From: Basidiobolus heterosporus B8920
Lineage: Eukaryota > Basidiobolomycota > Basidiobolomycetes > Basidiobolales > Basidiobolaceae
NCBI GenBank assembly: GCA_000697455.1
Contig: JNET01034350.1
Span: 1-11,005, forward strand
DNA length: 11,005 nucleotides
Direction: 5' to 3'
In this document: positions 1 to 8,865 of the stretch, one piece after another
How positions within the stretch are numbered: position 1 is the stretch's first letter
How the letters are laid out: every line of letters begins with the position of its first letter
Notes under the pieces: model-generated
What the model was told of the DNA's origin: nothing
The model's input: the letters and a program-made list of their open reading frames with translations, nothing else
The model's database searches: none
Program-made: the position numbers and the translations under genes

Positions 1-860
1 AAAGGACACACTTGTCTCATAGGTGTGATATATATTGATGATGTGTATAGTGTGACAAATCTGAGACTGTCTTAGAAATGTCTTATCAATCGATTAATAT
101 CGCATCATATTTGGAAATCATATGCGTTTTATTGGACATATATGAACAATGCAGTGTACATCACTGGTTGGGATATGCTACCCCGCATATGACCAATGCC
201 ATACAAATGCAAGAAATCCCGTAAACAGCCACCGTCACCTAACCCTACACCCACAAGAAAGAAAGAGTAGTCAAAGGGTGAGGGTAAAGGAAAGGTACCA
301 TCAAAGGAAGGTGATGAGACTTCCAGGGTGCAATTCCCAATCCATGATACAGACCTTACAATAGTGCCTATACCAGAGGAAGAGACACCTAAAAGATCAG
401 ATAAGGGGGAAGATAAAGAAATGCATTTGCCAATAGCTCACCAAGATGAAGCAGTTCTATCAGTGGATCAGCATCTAGAAGATATATTTTCACAGCAATT
501 AGACAGAAATATATTCCATGTGGATGCCACTACCTCTAGAAGTAATCCGTGTTTATTACTTGTTGAGAAGAATAGTCAGGCAATGCAAGCAGCCATCAGG
601 AATATCAATGATGCAATGAAGCATATAGATTCCAACAACAGGGAGTATAATAGCCGCCTCAATGCAATTGATGTCTGGTTCAATGAGTATGACCACCGCA
701 TACTGTTGTGTAGTGGCACGTTTTGATAAGAAAAGAGATCCAGATAGAGAGCAAGTGCAATACCACAACTTGTTATCAGCAGTAGCTGAATTTTGTACTG
801 GCAGAATATCAATACTGATAGTAAGTATACAAACCTTTCCAAAAAAATGGAATCAATAGA
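1..860 (+). pseudogene. Broken coding-like region of unknown family
   Basis: Plus-strand translation looks protein-like over most of this stretch, but it is broken in several places and I do not recognise the family. The longest open part (328-726, 132 aa) begins with an acidic, proline- and charge-rich section (for example PIPEEETPKRSDKGEDKE) and ends in a hydrophilic stretch with helix-like spacing (AAIRNINDAMKHIDSNN) that could be a short coiled coil. A basic, proline/threonine-rich section (PPSPNPTPTRKKE) lies just upstream at about 229-267. Coding-like composition fades near 860. Ten CpG lie in 1-720 and none in the next kilobase, so this part has a different mutational history from its right-hand neighbour. 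It could be a transposon or retroelement structural gene or a decayed host gene; it is treated here as a fossil. No signal peptide, membrane segment or catalytic motif was seen. Confidence 0.45.
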
Positions 861-1122
861 ATAATAGCTTTTGGAAGATGTGCCAATGATGCAAATTTCT
901 TCAGCTAGAAGTCTGCTTAATGACACAGAGCACTACAGTGTTCTATAGAGAAGTTGAATTTCTATAGACAACCACAGATAATAAACAGGGTTTAACAACC
1001 TTTGAGATGACTAAGAGCAAGTGCTTATAGCCAAAACAACTGTAATCTGATTCTGAACAGTGTACTGTGATATGTAGAAAAGCTTGTTGTCCAGGCCCAA
1101 ATTAAGAGGGTACCTGCCTTTT
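861..1122. other. Unassigned decayed DNA
   Basis: No open frame, motif or repeat relationship was recognised here. It separates the coding-like region from the left inverted arm. Confidence 0.5.
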
Positions 1123-1285
1123 GACTTCAGAACAAAGATAAAGTTTTGTAAAGTGACTCTAGGAGAGTGAACAAGTCTTATACTTTAGCTTTAAATTGCA
1201 GGTCTTCCTTGTTTCAAAAACTATCCAGAAGTTGCAACTTTGAACCTCAATAACTCAACAAGTTCAAGCACCAAATTGGTATATC
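1123..1285 (+). repeat. Left arm of diverged inverted repeat
   Basis: Read on the plus strand this arm matches the reverse complement of 2277-2409. The best core is TCTTCCTTGTTTCAAA, then ATCCAGAAGTTGCAACTTT and CCTCAAT. Further matches lie on both sides: GACTTCAGAA at 1123-1132 and CACCAAATT near 1269. This arm carries roughly 30 bp more than its partner in the outer half. The pair may be the ends of an old DNA transposon, or two oppositely oriented copies of one repeat. No target duplication was found that would decide between these. Confidence 0.65.
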
Positions 1286-1401
1286 TCCAGTAGTAGTTGT
1301 TTATCAAATTGAATGAAGTGTGTTGTGTTTGAGATTGGAGGTTGAGATGTCCTTGAAAGTACAAGCCCATTGTTTCCTCCATATGCCTTGTTCAGAGCAA
1401 G

Positions 1402-1614
1402 TCATTTACAAGTGCTATGACCTATTGTTCCATATCTACCAATCAAGGATGTATTGAGCTTTGTGCATTCAGCAAGGCTAAGACAAGAGTTCTGGTAGTG
1501 CTGAGTTAATTTACAGCATATACAATAGTTTGTTTTTCCACTTGTTGTGCTTGTGGAAGAAGTTGAAGATGAGTAGGCAGGGAAGAGTTGTATGAGTGTG
1601 CTTCCAGTCTGCAA
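1402..1614 (-). pseudogene. Fossil Gag-like fragment with CCHC zinc knuckle
   Basis: On the minus strand a 70-residue open stretch contains CICCKLTQHYQNSC (1483-1524), an exact C-X2-C-X4-H-X4-C zinc knuckle. It is preceded by a serine/threonine-rich linker (SSSTSSTSTTSGK). This arrangement is typical of the nucleocapsid end of retroelement Gag proteins and is also found in cellular CNBP-like proteins. No protease, reverse transcriptase or integrase motif was found on the minus strand further left. It lies between the two inverted arms. A 14-residue pattern can arise by chance, so the assignment is tentative; the Ser/Thr linker and basic residue just before the knuckle raise it somewhat. It is treated as a fossil. 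Confidence 0.4.
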
Positions 1615-2276
1615 GTTAGCCTGTCCAATGCATCAACAGCTTCAGCTACTGTAGTGTTGAAATTGGATTTCATACACACACAAATACTTTCAGGCTATTC
1701 TTACCAGTATTAAGACTTAACATATTGCTACTACCAAGATAATTGCATACATTTCAAATGCAACACAGAAGGCAGGTTAACCGTGCAGTATTACATTACT
1801 ACACCAATGTTGCAGCTCTGCTTTTTGGCTATCCAATGGTATGAAGTACATCTCATTTGAGCCATCTTTGCCCAAGTTATGAAATGATGAAGTGTCCTGA
1901 GCCTAAATTGGAAAGCTTAAATAAGGTGACTATTTCTGATCAAAAATCAACCACCTTTAACTTTTGATCCAACCAATCAAATCACTTCATATTTTCACCA
2001 TCTCTAAAACAGTGGCTGAGCTTTATGTCAGCAAGATTTCAGCTTCTTAGGTTTACTTGTTGGTATTTTATTAATCAATGAAGCTTCATCAATAGTGATC
2101 AGTCATTCAACAAGTAGTATATACACTAAGCTGATTTCCGAGACATGGAGAATGAATCTCTTCCCAAATCCTTCACAACTCTGAATAAACTTTACCTGGC
2201 AGTAAATGAAATACAGCTTCTACCTTCCCTTCTTTCTTTAAGCAAAAGACATCTTTTCTTAATAACTCACAGCTTT
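1615..2276. other. Unassigned decayed DNA between the inverted arms
   Basis: Nothing coding or structural was recognised. The stretch has two CpG (near 1782 and 2139) and no open frame worth reporting. Confidence 0.5.
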
Positions 2277-2409
2277 ATATAAGAATTTGGTGTTTAGAGC
2301 AATTTTTTTTTTAATTGAGGTTTAAAGTTGCAACTTCTGGATGTGTTTGAAACAAGGAAGACTGCCATTGCAAGCCAAAATGAAAGAACAAGCTCTATCT
2401 TCTGAAGTC
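2277..2409 (-). repeat. Right arm of diverged inverted repeat
   Basis: This is the partner of 1123-1285. On the plus strand it reads AAAGTTGCAACTTCTGGAT and then TTTGAAACAAGGAAGA, the reverse complement of the left arm's core. A T-rich run (about 2305-2315) is inserted near the inner end. The spacer between the arms is about 1 kb. Confidence 0.65.
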
Positions 2410-4189
2410 TTTGTATAGAGCATCCCTTCTGGTTCACAAAGATAACAATTATACTTGCCTATAAGTGCTTTATCTTACATATTTCCCAAGTTCTGTCCTT
2501 GTGTAGAAAAGATCTGTTGGTCCTTGTAGCTATTGGTAAGAACTGCAATCTTTTCAAGACACTGCTGGTGGAGTTTACAGCTGTCTTCACATTCAAAGCT
2601 TCAGTACAGTGTCATCTCAAAGGACTGTGAAACAAGTATATTTCTTTAGTTGAGACACCAACACAGGTTGGGGACTGTAGTTCATTAGCTTATCCTTGAC
2701 AAACTTGTGGCTTTCTCACCCTTCACAAAGAGTGGTGGTGTTTCCTGTCTAGAGGAAGGCTTGTACTTTCTCTCAGTATTGTAAAGCTGCCAGTTATATT
2801 CACCTTTTTCTGGAAACTTGTTGTAATGATATTGCTCTTTCTATCTGCTCTCTATGCTGTACAATACAACTTGAACTCAAGATTCAATAGCTGGTCAAAA
2901 GATAACTTGGAGTCACTTGTTTTTGGTTGCTTCCATTTGCTCAGTAATTACTTCTATTACTTAATAACCAAGTGTATAGGAAAGAACTATAACTTTTATA
3001 TCCTTATATATGCTGGTTGCTATGAGTGATTGGCTTATGGATTTTCTCATTTTGGCAGATAGGTTCATAGTGGGGTGAGTCCTTCTTTAATATCTAGGAA
3101 CTCCTATAGCTTGTTCCATACAGACTGCCTTTGCTTCAAATACTAAAATATACTTGGCCAAGATAGTCAAAGAGTTATAAGGCATCTCAAGCTCATTAAG
3201 TGTGACAAACTCAGCAGTCTGCTATAATAGATCTACAACTTCTGTCTCTGCTGCATTCCAATCTGCAAATGAAGTTGGCAAGATCCTAAGGAAGTTCTCT
3301 TAGTTAAGCTTTCTCACTAAATAGCATCAGTAAACTCACATCATAACATCACAGAAAATGCATTTGCACATTAGTTCAAAGCTTGGTATCCATTAATTGA
3401 AGTAATAATTCTCTTATGGATAATATGGAATATAACAACTTAGAATAGCAACTAACACAAACATCTTGCTTCTATGGATGACATGCTAAGCAACCATACA
3501 TAAGCAAGCCATGTTAAGCTTAGTTAGTAGTACAATTGTATGATGTAAAGATTGGGATGGTTTTAGTTTGGCCATCTTACCTAGGTAGAGTAGAGTGGGC
3601 TGCAGATTCAATCACTGGCAAGATCATTAGTTCTCCCAAGGAAGTTCTAAAGTGAAGAACTAGATTTTCACACAATGTACTGATAAACAACTTTCAGCTG
3701 CCATTTGCAACTACACTATGAGTTCATCAACTTTCAAAAGATTTACCAGTTAGCCACCAAATTGTTGCTAGTTCAGATAGTGGCAAAAAGTGATATTCAT
3801 AAGTGAGGTGTTGCATGGGGTTTCACTGCTCATTTCAAAAATGAAGATATCAACTTATACTAGTTATAGTTTGAACCTGAGTTCATCACTTAAATTGATC
3901 ATCAATCACCATGCCCATATGTAGACTTGATATAATCATTCAACACTACTTGATCCTACAACTCACTCATGTAGCTATACTGGTTAGCACACCAAAGTCT
4001 ATGCTGGTCAATAAATGAAGCTGATAGATCAACTCTCCATAGGCATTAATCAGTAATTAGCAACATTTACTATTAAATATAATTAATTCTGAGATATAAT
4101 ATCATCATAGGTATATAAGCCATTTGTACATGCAGATTACCATAAGCCTTTCAGTAAATTGTGCCAATTATGACTAAGTTCAGCATCCT
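2410..4189. other. Unassigned CpG-free DNA
   Basis: About 1.8 kb without a single CpG and without a recognisable gene, RNA or element end. A 67-aa open stretch (2826-3029) is hydrophobic and tyrosine/leucine-rich, as random AT-rich DNA often is, and is not supported as a gene. A short shared phrase, GGCAAGATC followed by AAGGAAGTTCT, recurs near 3280 and 3616 but is too short to define a repeat. Confidence 0.5.
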
Positions 4190-4400
4190 CATAGTAGGAC
4201 TTTTTTGTAGAATACTGATAATGACAAAGACCAGAACCCTTTCACAATGTTCAGTAAGGGGTTTGCATGAGTTATCAAAATATACTCAAGAAGACAAGGA
4301 CTAGTATCCCATTGGAATGCATTTTGAATCTATCATGAGTTGAAGGATTTTCCCATTCCAACAAGGAACAGCTACCTCTCACCATCAGGTTAACATCACA
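4190..4400 (+). repeat. Relic copy of the dispersed repeat
   Basis: Three motif units sit here (starting near 4223, 4293 and 4361). The segment GACAAGGACTAGTATCCCAT with the following GCATTTTGAAT aligns with the unit at 10345 (GACAAGGACTAGTACCCTCT, then CCATTTTGCAAT). The unit at 4223 aligns with 10276. Similarity fades on both sides, so this is either a fragment or a much older copy of the repeat seen at 5272-6700 and 10108-11005. Confidence 0.5.
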
Positions 4401-5271
4401 ATTTAGCAGTCAAATTGATTGACTTCAATAACGGCTGCATCTATCTTGTATTGTAAAGAATGCCCATCTGCTTATGGCTTGAAGTGTTGAAGATCTAGTG
4501 ACTTGCTTCAAAAATGTACATGCATATTCCAGAGCAAAAGCTATTAATGGTAAAGAGCTTACAATGCAACATAGCTCCTGTATAATCAAGGAAAGCTGAT
4601 TATCAAAATATCTATCTATAGCCAATCCCCAATTGTCAGAAAAATCTTGGATTCTCTTTTGATTATTTTCTTCATGTCTTTGGTGTTTCTAACTCATGTT
4701 TGGTATTCATATTCTACTCATATACTAAGTTCTTGGTATTTCTAACTATTTGCTTAAATATCACTAATCTTCTCTGGTTATATAATATATATGCAATTAT
4801 GCTATTCACAAATTATAGTTAGCAAGCTACATGCTAAATCAAATATAATTAAATGTTAAAACTAATGTAGTGTGCATTTACCCATAATCAATACACAGTG
4901 CTTATGTACTTTTGAATTTCCACTAAAATCAACTGCAACATGTTCTCAACTGAAGCTTAGTTGAGAGACCCACAATTTTTTAGTAGGCTACTATCTTGAA
5001 ATAAACATAGTCATATTTTGCTTGAGAATTTGATAATGAAGACTCTGCCATTGTTCCCTCCACATATTCATAACTGTGTTCTTAAAGAAATATGCCACAC
5101 TCTAGACTAGTACCAGTTTGTTTGAACCAAATATTCTTGGTTCATTTATTAAAGCTTGGTTACTGGAATACTTCATCTTATTAAAGGGAGAATTTCTGCC
5201 CAAAATCATTGCAATTTGAGAGTGACAGTAAAGTATATCAGTATTTACTCAGTTCAATCACATGAAAGATA
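4401..5271. other. Unassigned decayed DNA
   Basis: No gene was recognised. A loosely repeated phrase, TTGGTGTTTCTAACT and TTGGTATTTCTAACT, occurs about 52 bp apart around 4680-4745. One CpG lies at 4432. Confidence 0.45.
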
Positions 5272-5558
5272 TATCAAGAATTCATTTTTTGGAACAAAAA
5301 TTCCTTACTCTAGCAAGGTCCAGCAACCTCTCAGGATGCTAACCTTGTCTACATCTGGTTGTCATAGCTATAAATTAAGTCCAAGTGTAGAATACCGCTT
5401 AACTCACATGTAGTAAAACATAAAAGTGCTTCCTGATTTCATTAATGCAGAAGATGCACCAGGAATCCACTGTTTGGCATCTGAATTACTCCCTGTGGGA
5501 AGGACCAGCATCTTCTCAGGATATGTACCTTGTGAGTAGTATTTAGCCACACAATGTA

Positions 5559-5563
5559 CTTGT
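5559..5563. repeat. Target site duplication (left), CTTGT
   Basis: Five bases directly before the LTR that are repeated directly after it (5919-5923). This marks an integrase-mediated insertion. Confidence 0.9.
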
Positions 5564-5918
5564 TGTTGAAATAGTGTAGTATTGCACCTAATTATTTCAT
5601 AGGTTATTCCTAAGTACTTCTAAGTATTCTACACTTGATCAGGACTCTGAAAAACATCCAAATGGTCTAGATATTGATCAGAAACACTTTCCCACTCACA
5701 AACACAAAATTCTCAAAATTACCAAAACTTGTCCAAATCACCCCAAATCTTCACCAGATTGTTCCCACTGTGATTATTAATCATTTACAACGTCCTACTG
5801 TTGTATTACATGGTAAACTATAAGTACCAGACTATTTACTCAATAAATGACAAGTGTCTAAACTACAACTTATATTTTCACTCCAATTCACTTCCAATCA
5901 CTCCAGTTTATTGTACCA
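5564..5918 (+). mobile_element. Solo LTR, copy 1 (plus orientation)
   Basis: A 355-bp element beginning TGTTGAAATAGTG and ending TTTATTGTACCA, that is, the TG...CA ends of an LTR. It has perfect 5-bp duplications (CTTGT) on both sides and no internal region beside it, so it is a solo LTR left by LTR-LTR recombination. An AATAAA hexamer at 5842-5847 could be the polyadenylation signal. Its reverse-oriented relative at 8866-9220 has the same length and differs at 8 of 355 positions (about 97.7% identity). Removing the LTR and one duplication restores a sequence that aligns with the uninterrupted repeat copy at 10223-10250. The LTR superfamily (Ty1/copia or Ty3/gypsy) cannot be told from the LTR alone. 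It is young relative to the DNA around it. Confidence 0.93.
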
Positions 5919-5923
5919 CTTGT
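5919..5923. repeat. Target site duplication (right), CTTGT
   Basis: Exact match to 5559-5563 on the other side of the solo LTR. Confidence 0.9.
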
Positions 5924-6700
5924 GGTGACAAGAACCAGTACCTATTAAATGTTGACAGGAAGCAACATCCTCTTAGCATGTTGACCTTTTGATTGAAGCT
6001 TAGCCAAAAGTTGTACTCACAATGACAAGGAGCAGCACTCTCTTGAAATAGTTTTGTAATCTTTGCTTGGTGATATGATTTTTTTTGCATTGACTGGAAA
6101 CAGCTCTTGCCTACCATGTGTTTTCATTTATTACTCAGCAATCATGCATATCCATCTTATCGAAGACTAAGACCATCTGATAATATACTCTTTATCTCAG
6201 TTAAGTTGTAAGCTCTTGGTATGTGAGCCTCATATAGGATCTCGTATAATAAAAATGAGATCAATACTTGACACTATATATGATTTTTTTTGTCAAGCAT
6301 CTGCCTGCAATCAGGCTGTGGTAAAAATGTATCTAACTAGAAATCCATACATGCTGACTAATATGAATACCCCTTTAGATGGTGTTATTGTTGTAACTTT
6401 ACAATAAGTTATATTAATAGGTATATGGATAAGAACAACTGTAACATCAGCTACAAACATTGAGCTGCCAGATATTTCAACCCTACAAACATAATAACCC
6501 ATTCATGCCAGGTTTCTCACTGTCATATTGTGCTCAATATAACTAATTCAAGAATGACTAGCTTCCTGCTATAATATTGATATGATCTAATCTTCCAACA
6601 TTTTAAATGCTCTACTATGATATAACATGAGGAGCTATCATTATTAGCCTTTGACATGATGAATAAGACGGGTCTATATTGCAATTGATATTTTAACCAC

Positions 6701-8109
6701 AGTGAGCTTAATACTAATGCAATCTGTTGTAGCAGATTGTACATTGCAAGGCTACAGCCTTAGCTATTTCCATAAGCATTATTAAAAATGCATCTTTGTT
6801 AGTTTATGAGTATGCCAGGTGAAACTCCTACCCAAAGTACTATAGTACTAATGCCATGGCAAGAGCAATCTCTTTGGAGCTTTGCTACTGGAGTTAAGAA
6901 GCTGAGGGTTAGGGCTAGGGTTGTGAGTACACTGGGGCAGGTGTTACAGAATGGACAAGCCTACCAAACTTGTAAGTAGTCTGCCCAGCCAATATTATAA
7001 TCTGTTTATGGCCTCAATAACAGTGTATAGTAACCAGACAACATATATTGAGGCACAAAAATTACCACTAGATGAAATGAAATGTACTTGGCCTCACCTA
7101 CAGGGACAGTTTGTTTTATAGACCTAGAAGACTAAGGTATACCAATGATCCTGAGTTCAGCATTATGCTATATACATTGACAATTTGCACTTTGGCTAAG
7201 CAACTTTTTGATTCAACAGGGGCTAGCATCACAATGCCATATAGACCTGCCAATTAGTATTTAACATTAAAATGTCAATATTACAACTGTTGATATAGCT
7301 TTGTATTGAGCCCAACTAATCATCTCTTTCTTATCAGTGGTTGTCAAACTTGTCCTATATAAGAATCTGTTGAACACACTTGTATGAGATGAAGTTCCAA
7401 TCTTTATATAGACATCTTGATTTGCACGTTCCAAACACATTGTTGGGACTCTGAGTGGGCATATCCCCTTGTAACACTTAGACACTAGTTTCATATGATT
7501 ACATAATAGTTGCTTGCTCAAACTAAGTGGTAATACTGTGTAGGTAATACAACTTTTACTTTTGTCTCTGTTACCAATGGACATTTATTTGGATCAAAAT
7601 AGTACCACTACCAATTATAAGACTGGATTTAGCATAGCAACAGTAGGTTAGCTCACATATAATAGAGTTGCCACTACATCCTAAGAGATAAATTGCTTCA
7701 GGCTGCTGGCAACACTATGTACACCACCTCCTGCTAATGGAGCATATGTTGTAATATCTCTAGAGAGTAGCTGTATGAAGATAAGCATGGCTGCAGAATC
7801 TTATTTCAAATTTCAGATGCTGCTGAATTCCAGTTCTCAGCTGACATGGCCTACTTTAGTGCTACTAGCAGTGGCTGAATGAATCATATCTCAGTTTATA
7901 GCTTGCAAACTTCATTTCTGATCTTGGGAATATTAGCAGCTGAACCACTATATAAAGATTGTTGGTTTGTAATATAACATCCAAGATTATAGGACAGCAT
8001 TTCCAAAAGCTGGCAAAAATATCAAGCATTTTGCTCCAATGAAGGTCAAGCAAGATCTAGTGATTATTATGAAAGTGTATCCACTGCTCTTAGCAAAGTT
8101 TTCTCAATT
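6701..8109. other. Unassigned decayed DNA
   Basis: About 1.4 kb between the dispersed repeat and the copia fossil. It holds a 14-bp perfect palindrome (AGTACTATAGTACT, 6836-6849) and a short telomere-like run (6905-6922). A 105-aa open stretch on the minus strand (7267-7584) has no recognisable domain and is not supported as a gene. If the copia fossil kept its left LTR it should lie near the right end of this stretch, but no TG...CA pair or tRNA primer-binding site was recognised. Confidence 0.45.
6905..6922 (+). repeat. Short telomere-like run
   Basis: Three successive hexamers AGGGTT-AGGGCT-AGGGTT, that is, TTAGGG-type units with one variant base. This is too short to separate a true interstitial telomere remnant from chance. 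Confidence 0.25.
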
Positions 8110-8550
8110 AATGCAGCACTTGACCAAACCAAGCTTAGTAACCGTATTGCAAAACCATTGGCTATTAGCAGGTTTTCAAATTGAGTATTGTAAATCCAAT
8201 GCCCTTACTACTTTAACTGGGGCAGCAGAGCTAAGTTCTGCAAATTGGCATGTGGGTTACTTGCACGGCAGATGACCCTATGTAATAAAATCCTAAAACT
8301 TCACATTAGCTTAAGCAATGCAGTTGAATCTTCTGTTAGGGGGATTTTCTCAACCGGTCTTTTTACTTGTTGGACAATGTTACATTTAAGCTCTGCTCAA
8401 ATGTGGTCAAGAAATGTTGACAGGACTCATAAGTCAATTGAATAGAATGGGTTAAATAGAAGTGCATTAGAGTAGTATGGAAGTCCTGGTTCTAGCAATT
8501 GTAATTCAAATCTTTGACATCCTTTTACATTCAAGCGACCATATGCTAAA
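8110..8550 (+). pseudogene. Copia fossil: Gag (UBN2-like) part
   Basis: The left portion resembles the conserved start of copia Gag, where a Trp-containing motif is followed by FQIE and a short Leu-rich segment (HWLLAGFQIEYCKSNAL around 8157-8205). The remainder of Gag up to the zinc knuckle is too decayed to align by eye. The left limit, 8110, is where a start-like Met precedes the motif and is approximate. Confidence 0.6.
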
Positions 8551-8579
8551 ATATCCATGTCAGGAAGCAAGAAACCAGG

Positions 8580-8655
8580 TGTGTACTACTATGGCAAGAA
8601 GCCTACCTATTTGGCAAGAGAGTTCAAGAAGAAAAAGTCAAAAAAAATGAAAAGA
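8580..8655 (+). pseudogene. Copia fossil: Gag zinc knuckle and basic tail
   Basis: YYYGKKPTYLAREFKKKK corresponds to the nucleocapsid motif of copia Gag (family form CYYCGKKGHIARECRKK), followed by the usual lysine-rich tail. In the intact family this knuckle binds the element's RNA. Confidence 0.8.
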
Positions 8656-8744
8656 TGAAATAAGCTACTCAAGGCAATACACAGGAATATTTATTTGTGT
8701 CAGCACTCTCAGAAATGGCTTCTTATGAATTAGAAATGAGATAC

Positions 8745-8865
8745 ATTGATTCAAGAGCCTTGCAACACTGGTCAAGCAAGAAAGACAGGTTGAATGATCT
8801 CAAAACTATCTAAACAACAAGACTGTTACAGGAGATGGTCATCCACTAGATGCAGTTGCTATTGG
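8745..8865 (+). pseudogene. Copia fossil: aspartic protease part
   Basis: IDSRALQHW at 8745-8771 sits where the family has the catalytic IDSGAxxHM motif. TVTGDGHPLDAVAIG at 8822-8865 matches the conserved 'V-x-x-GDGxxLxAxGIG' strand downstream. The match stops exactly where the antisense solo LTR begins. Confidence 0.8.
8861..8865. repeat. Target site duplication (left), ATTGG
   Basis: Five bases before the minus-oriented LTR, repeated exactly at 9221-9225. Confidence 0.9.

Larger units (their letters stand above)
720..5396. other. CpG desert
   Basis: By hand count only three CpG dinucleotides (near 1782, 2139 and 4432) occur in about 4.7 kb. Base composition alone would predict on the order of 150. 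TpG and CpA are abundant throughout. This is the pattern left by long-term CpG methylation followed by deamination. RIP of the Neurospora type prefers CpA and would deplete CpA instead, which is not seen. The desert ends close to the dispersed repeat and solo LTR on its right, and starts sharply at the end of the CpG-containing coding-like region on its left. Confidence 0.8.
5272..6700 (+). repeat. Dispersed repeat, copy 1, split by an LTR
   Basis: Outside the LTR this stretch aligns with 10108-11005 in the same orientation. The clearest blocks are TAGCCACACAATG beside GGTGACAAG; the CTTGGTGATA block near 6067; CTGCCTGCA-TCAGG near 6301; and 6427-6482 against 10730-10785, ungapped with about 9 differences in 56. 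The remainder is roughly 65-75% identical by eye. Inside it the phrase 'aAGGaCCAGCA-CCTCTCAGcATGtTgACC' recurs at about 5323, 5498, 5927, 5954 and 6024. The stretch 5272-5345 looks like an extra tandem version of 5457-5533. No conserved frame runs through both copies. Whether this is a MITE/SINE-like element, a satellite-like family or part of a larger transposon is not decided. The right boundary (about 6700) is set by fading similarity. Confidence 0.75.

Noticed and set aside
1-60. IYIDD peptide resembling the reverse transcriptase YxDD active-site motif
   Set aside because: The residues on both sides do not fit copia, gypsy or LINE RT blocks, and a five-residue match is easily random.
238-252. 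CCTAACCCTACACCC as a telomere-like tract
   Set aside because: Only one full unit is present, and it falls within the Pro/Thr-rich coding-like section, where such codons explain it.
576-926. 116-aa minus-strand open stretch rich in Leu/Ile/Ser with apparent hydrophobic segments
   Set aside because: It is antisense to the coding-like plus-strand region, and its hydrophobicity follows from the reversed codons of that strand.
2826-3029. Small hydrophobic open stretch that could be taken for a membrane peptide
   Set aside because: Phe/Tyr/Leu richness is expected from AT-rich DNA. It has no start context or conservation and lies in the CpG-free decayed region.
4679-4746. Two TTGGTRTTTCTAACT phrases about 52 bp apart, a possible tandem repeat
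   Set aside because: Only about 15 bp match and the surrounding bases do not align, so a tandem array is not supported.
5908-6117. 69-aa minus-strand stretch with Cys/His residues across the dispersed repeat
   Set aside because: It overlaps the LTR end and duplication, and the frame is not preserved in the second repeat copy.
6836-6849. 14-bp perfect palindrome AGTACTATAGTACT, a possible operator or hairpin
   Set aside because: A single short AT-rich palindrome with no gene beside it is likely chance in 11 kb.
7267-7584. 105-aa open stretch on the minus strand
   Set aside because: No recognisable domain, composition like random AT-rich translation, no supporting context and no conservation visible within the window.
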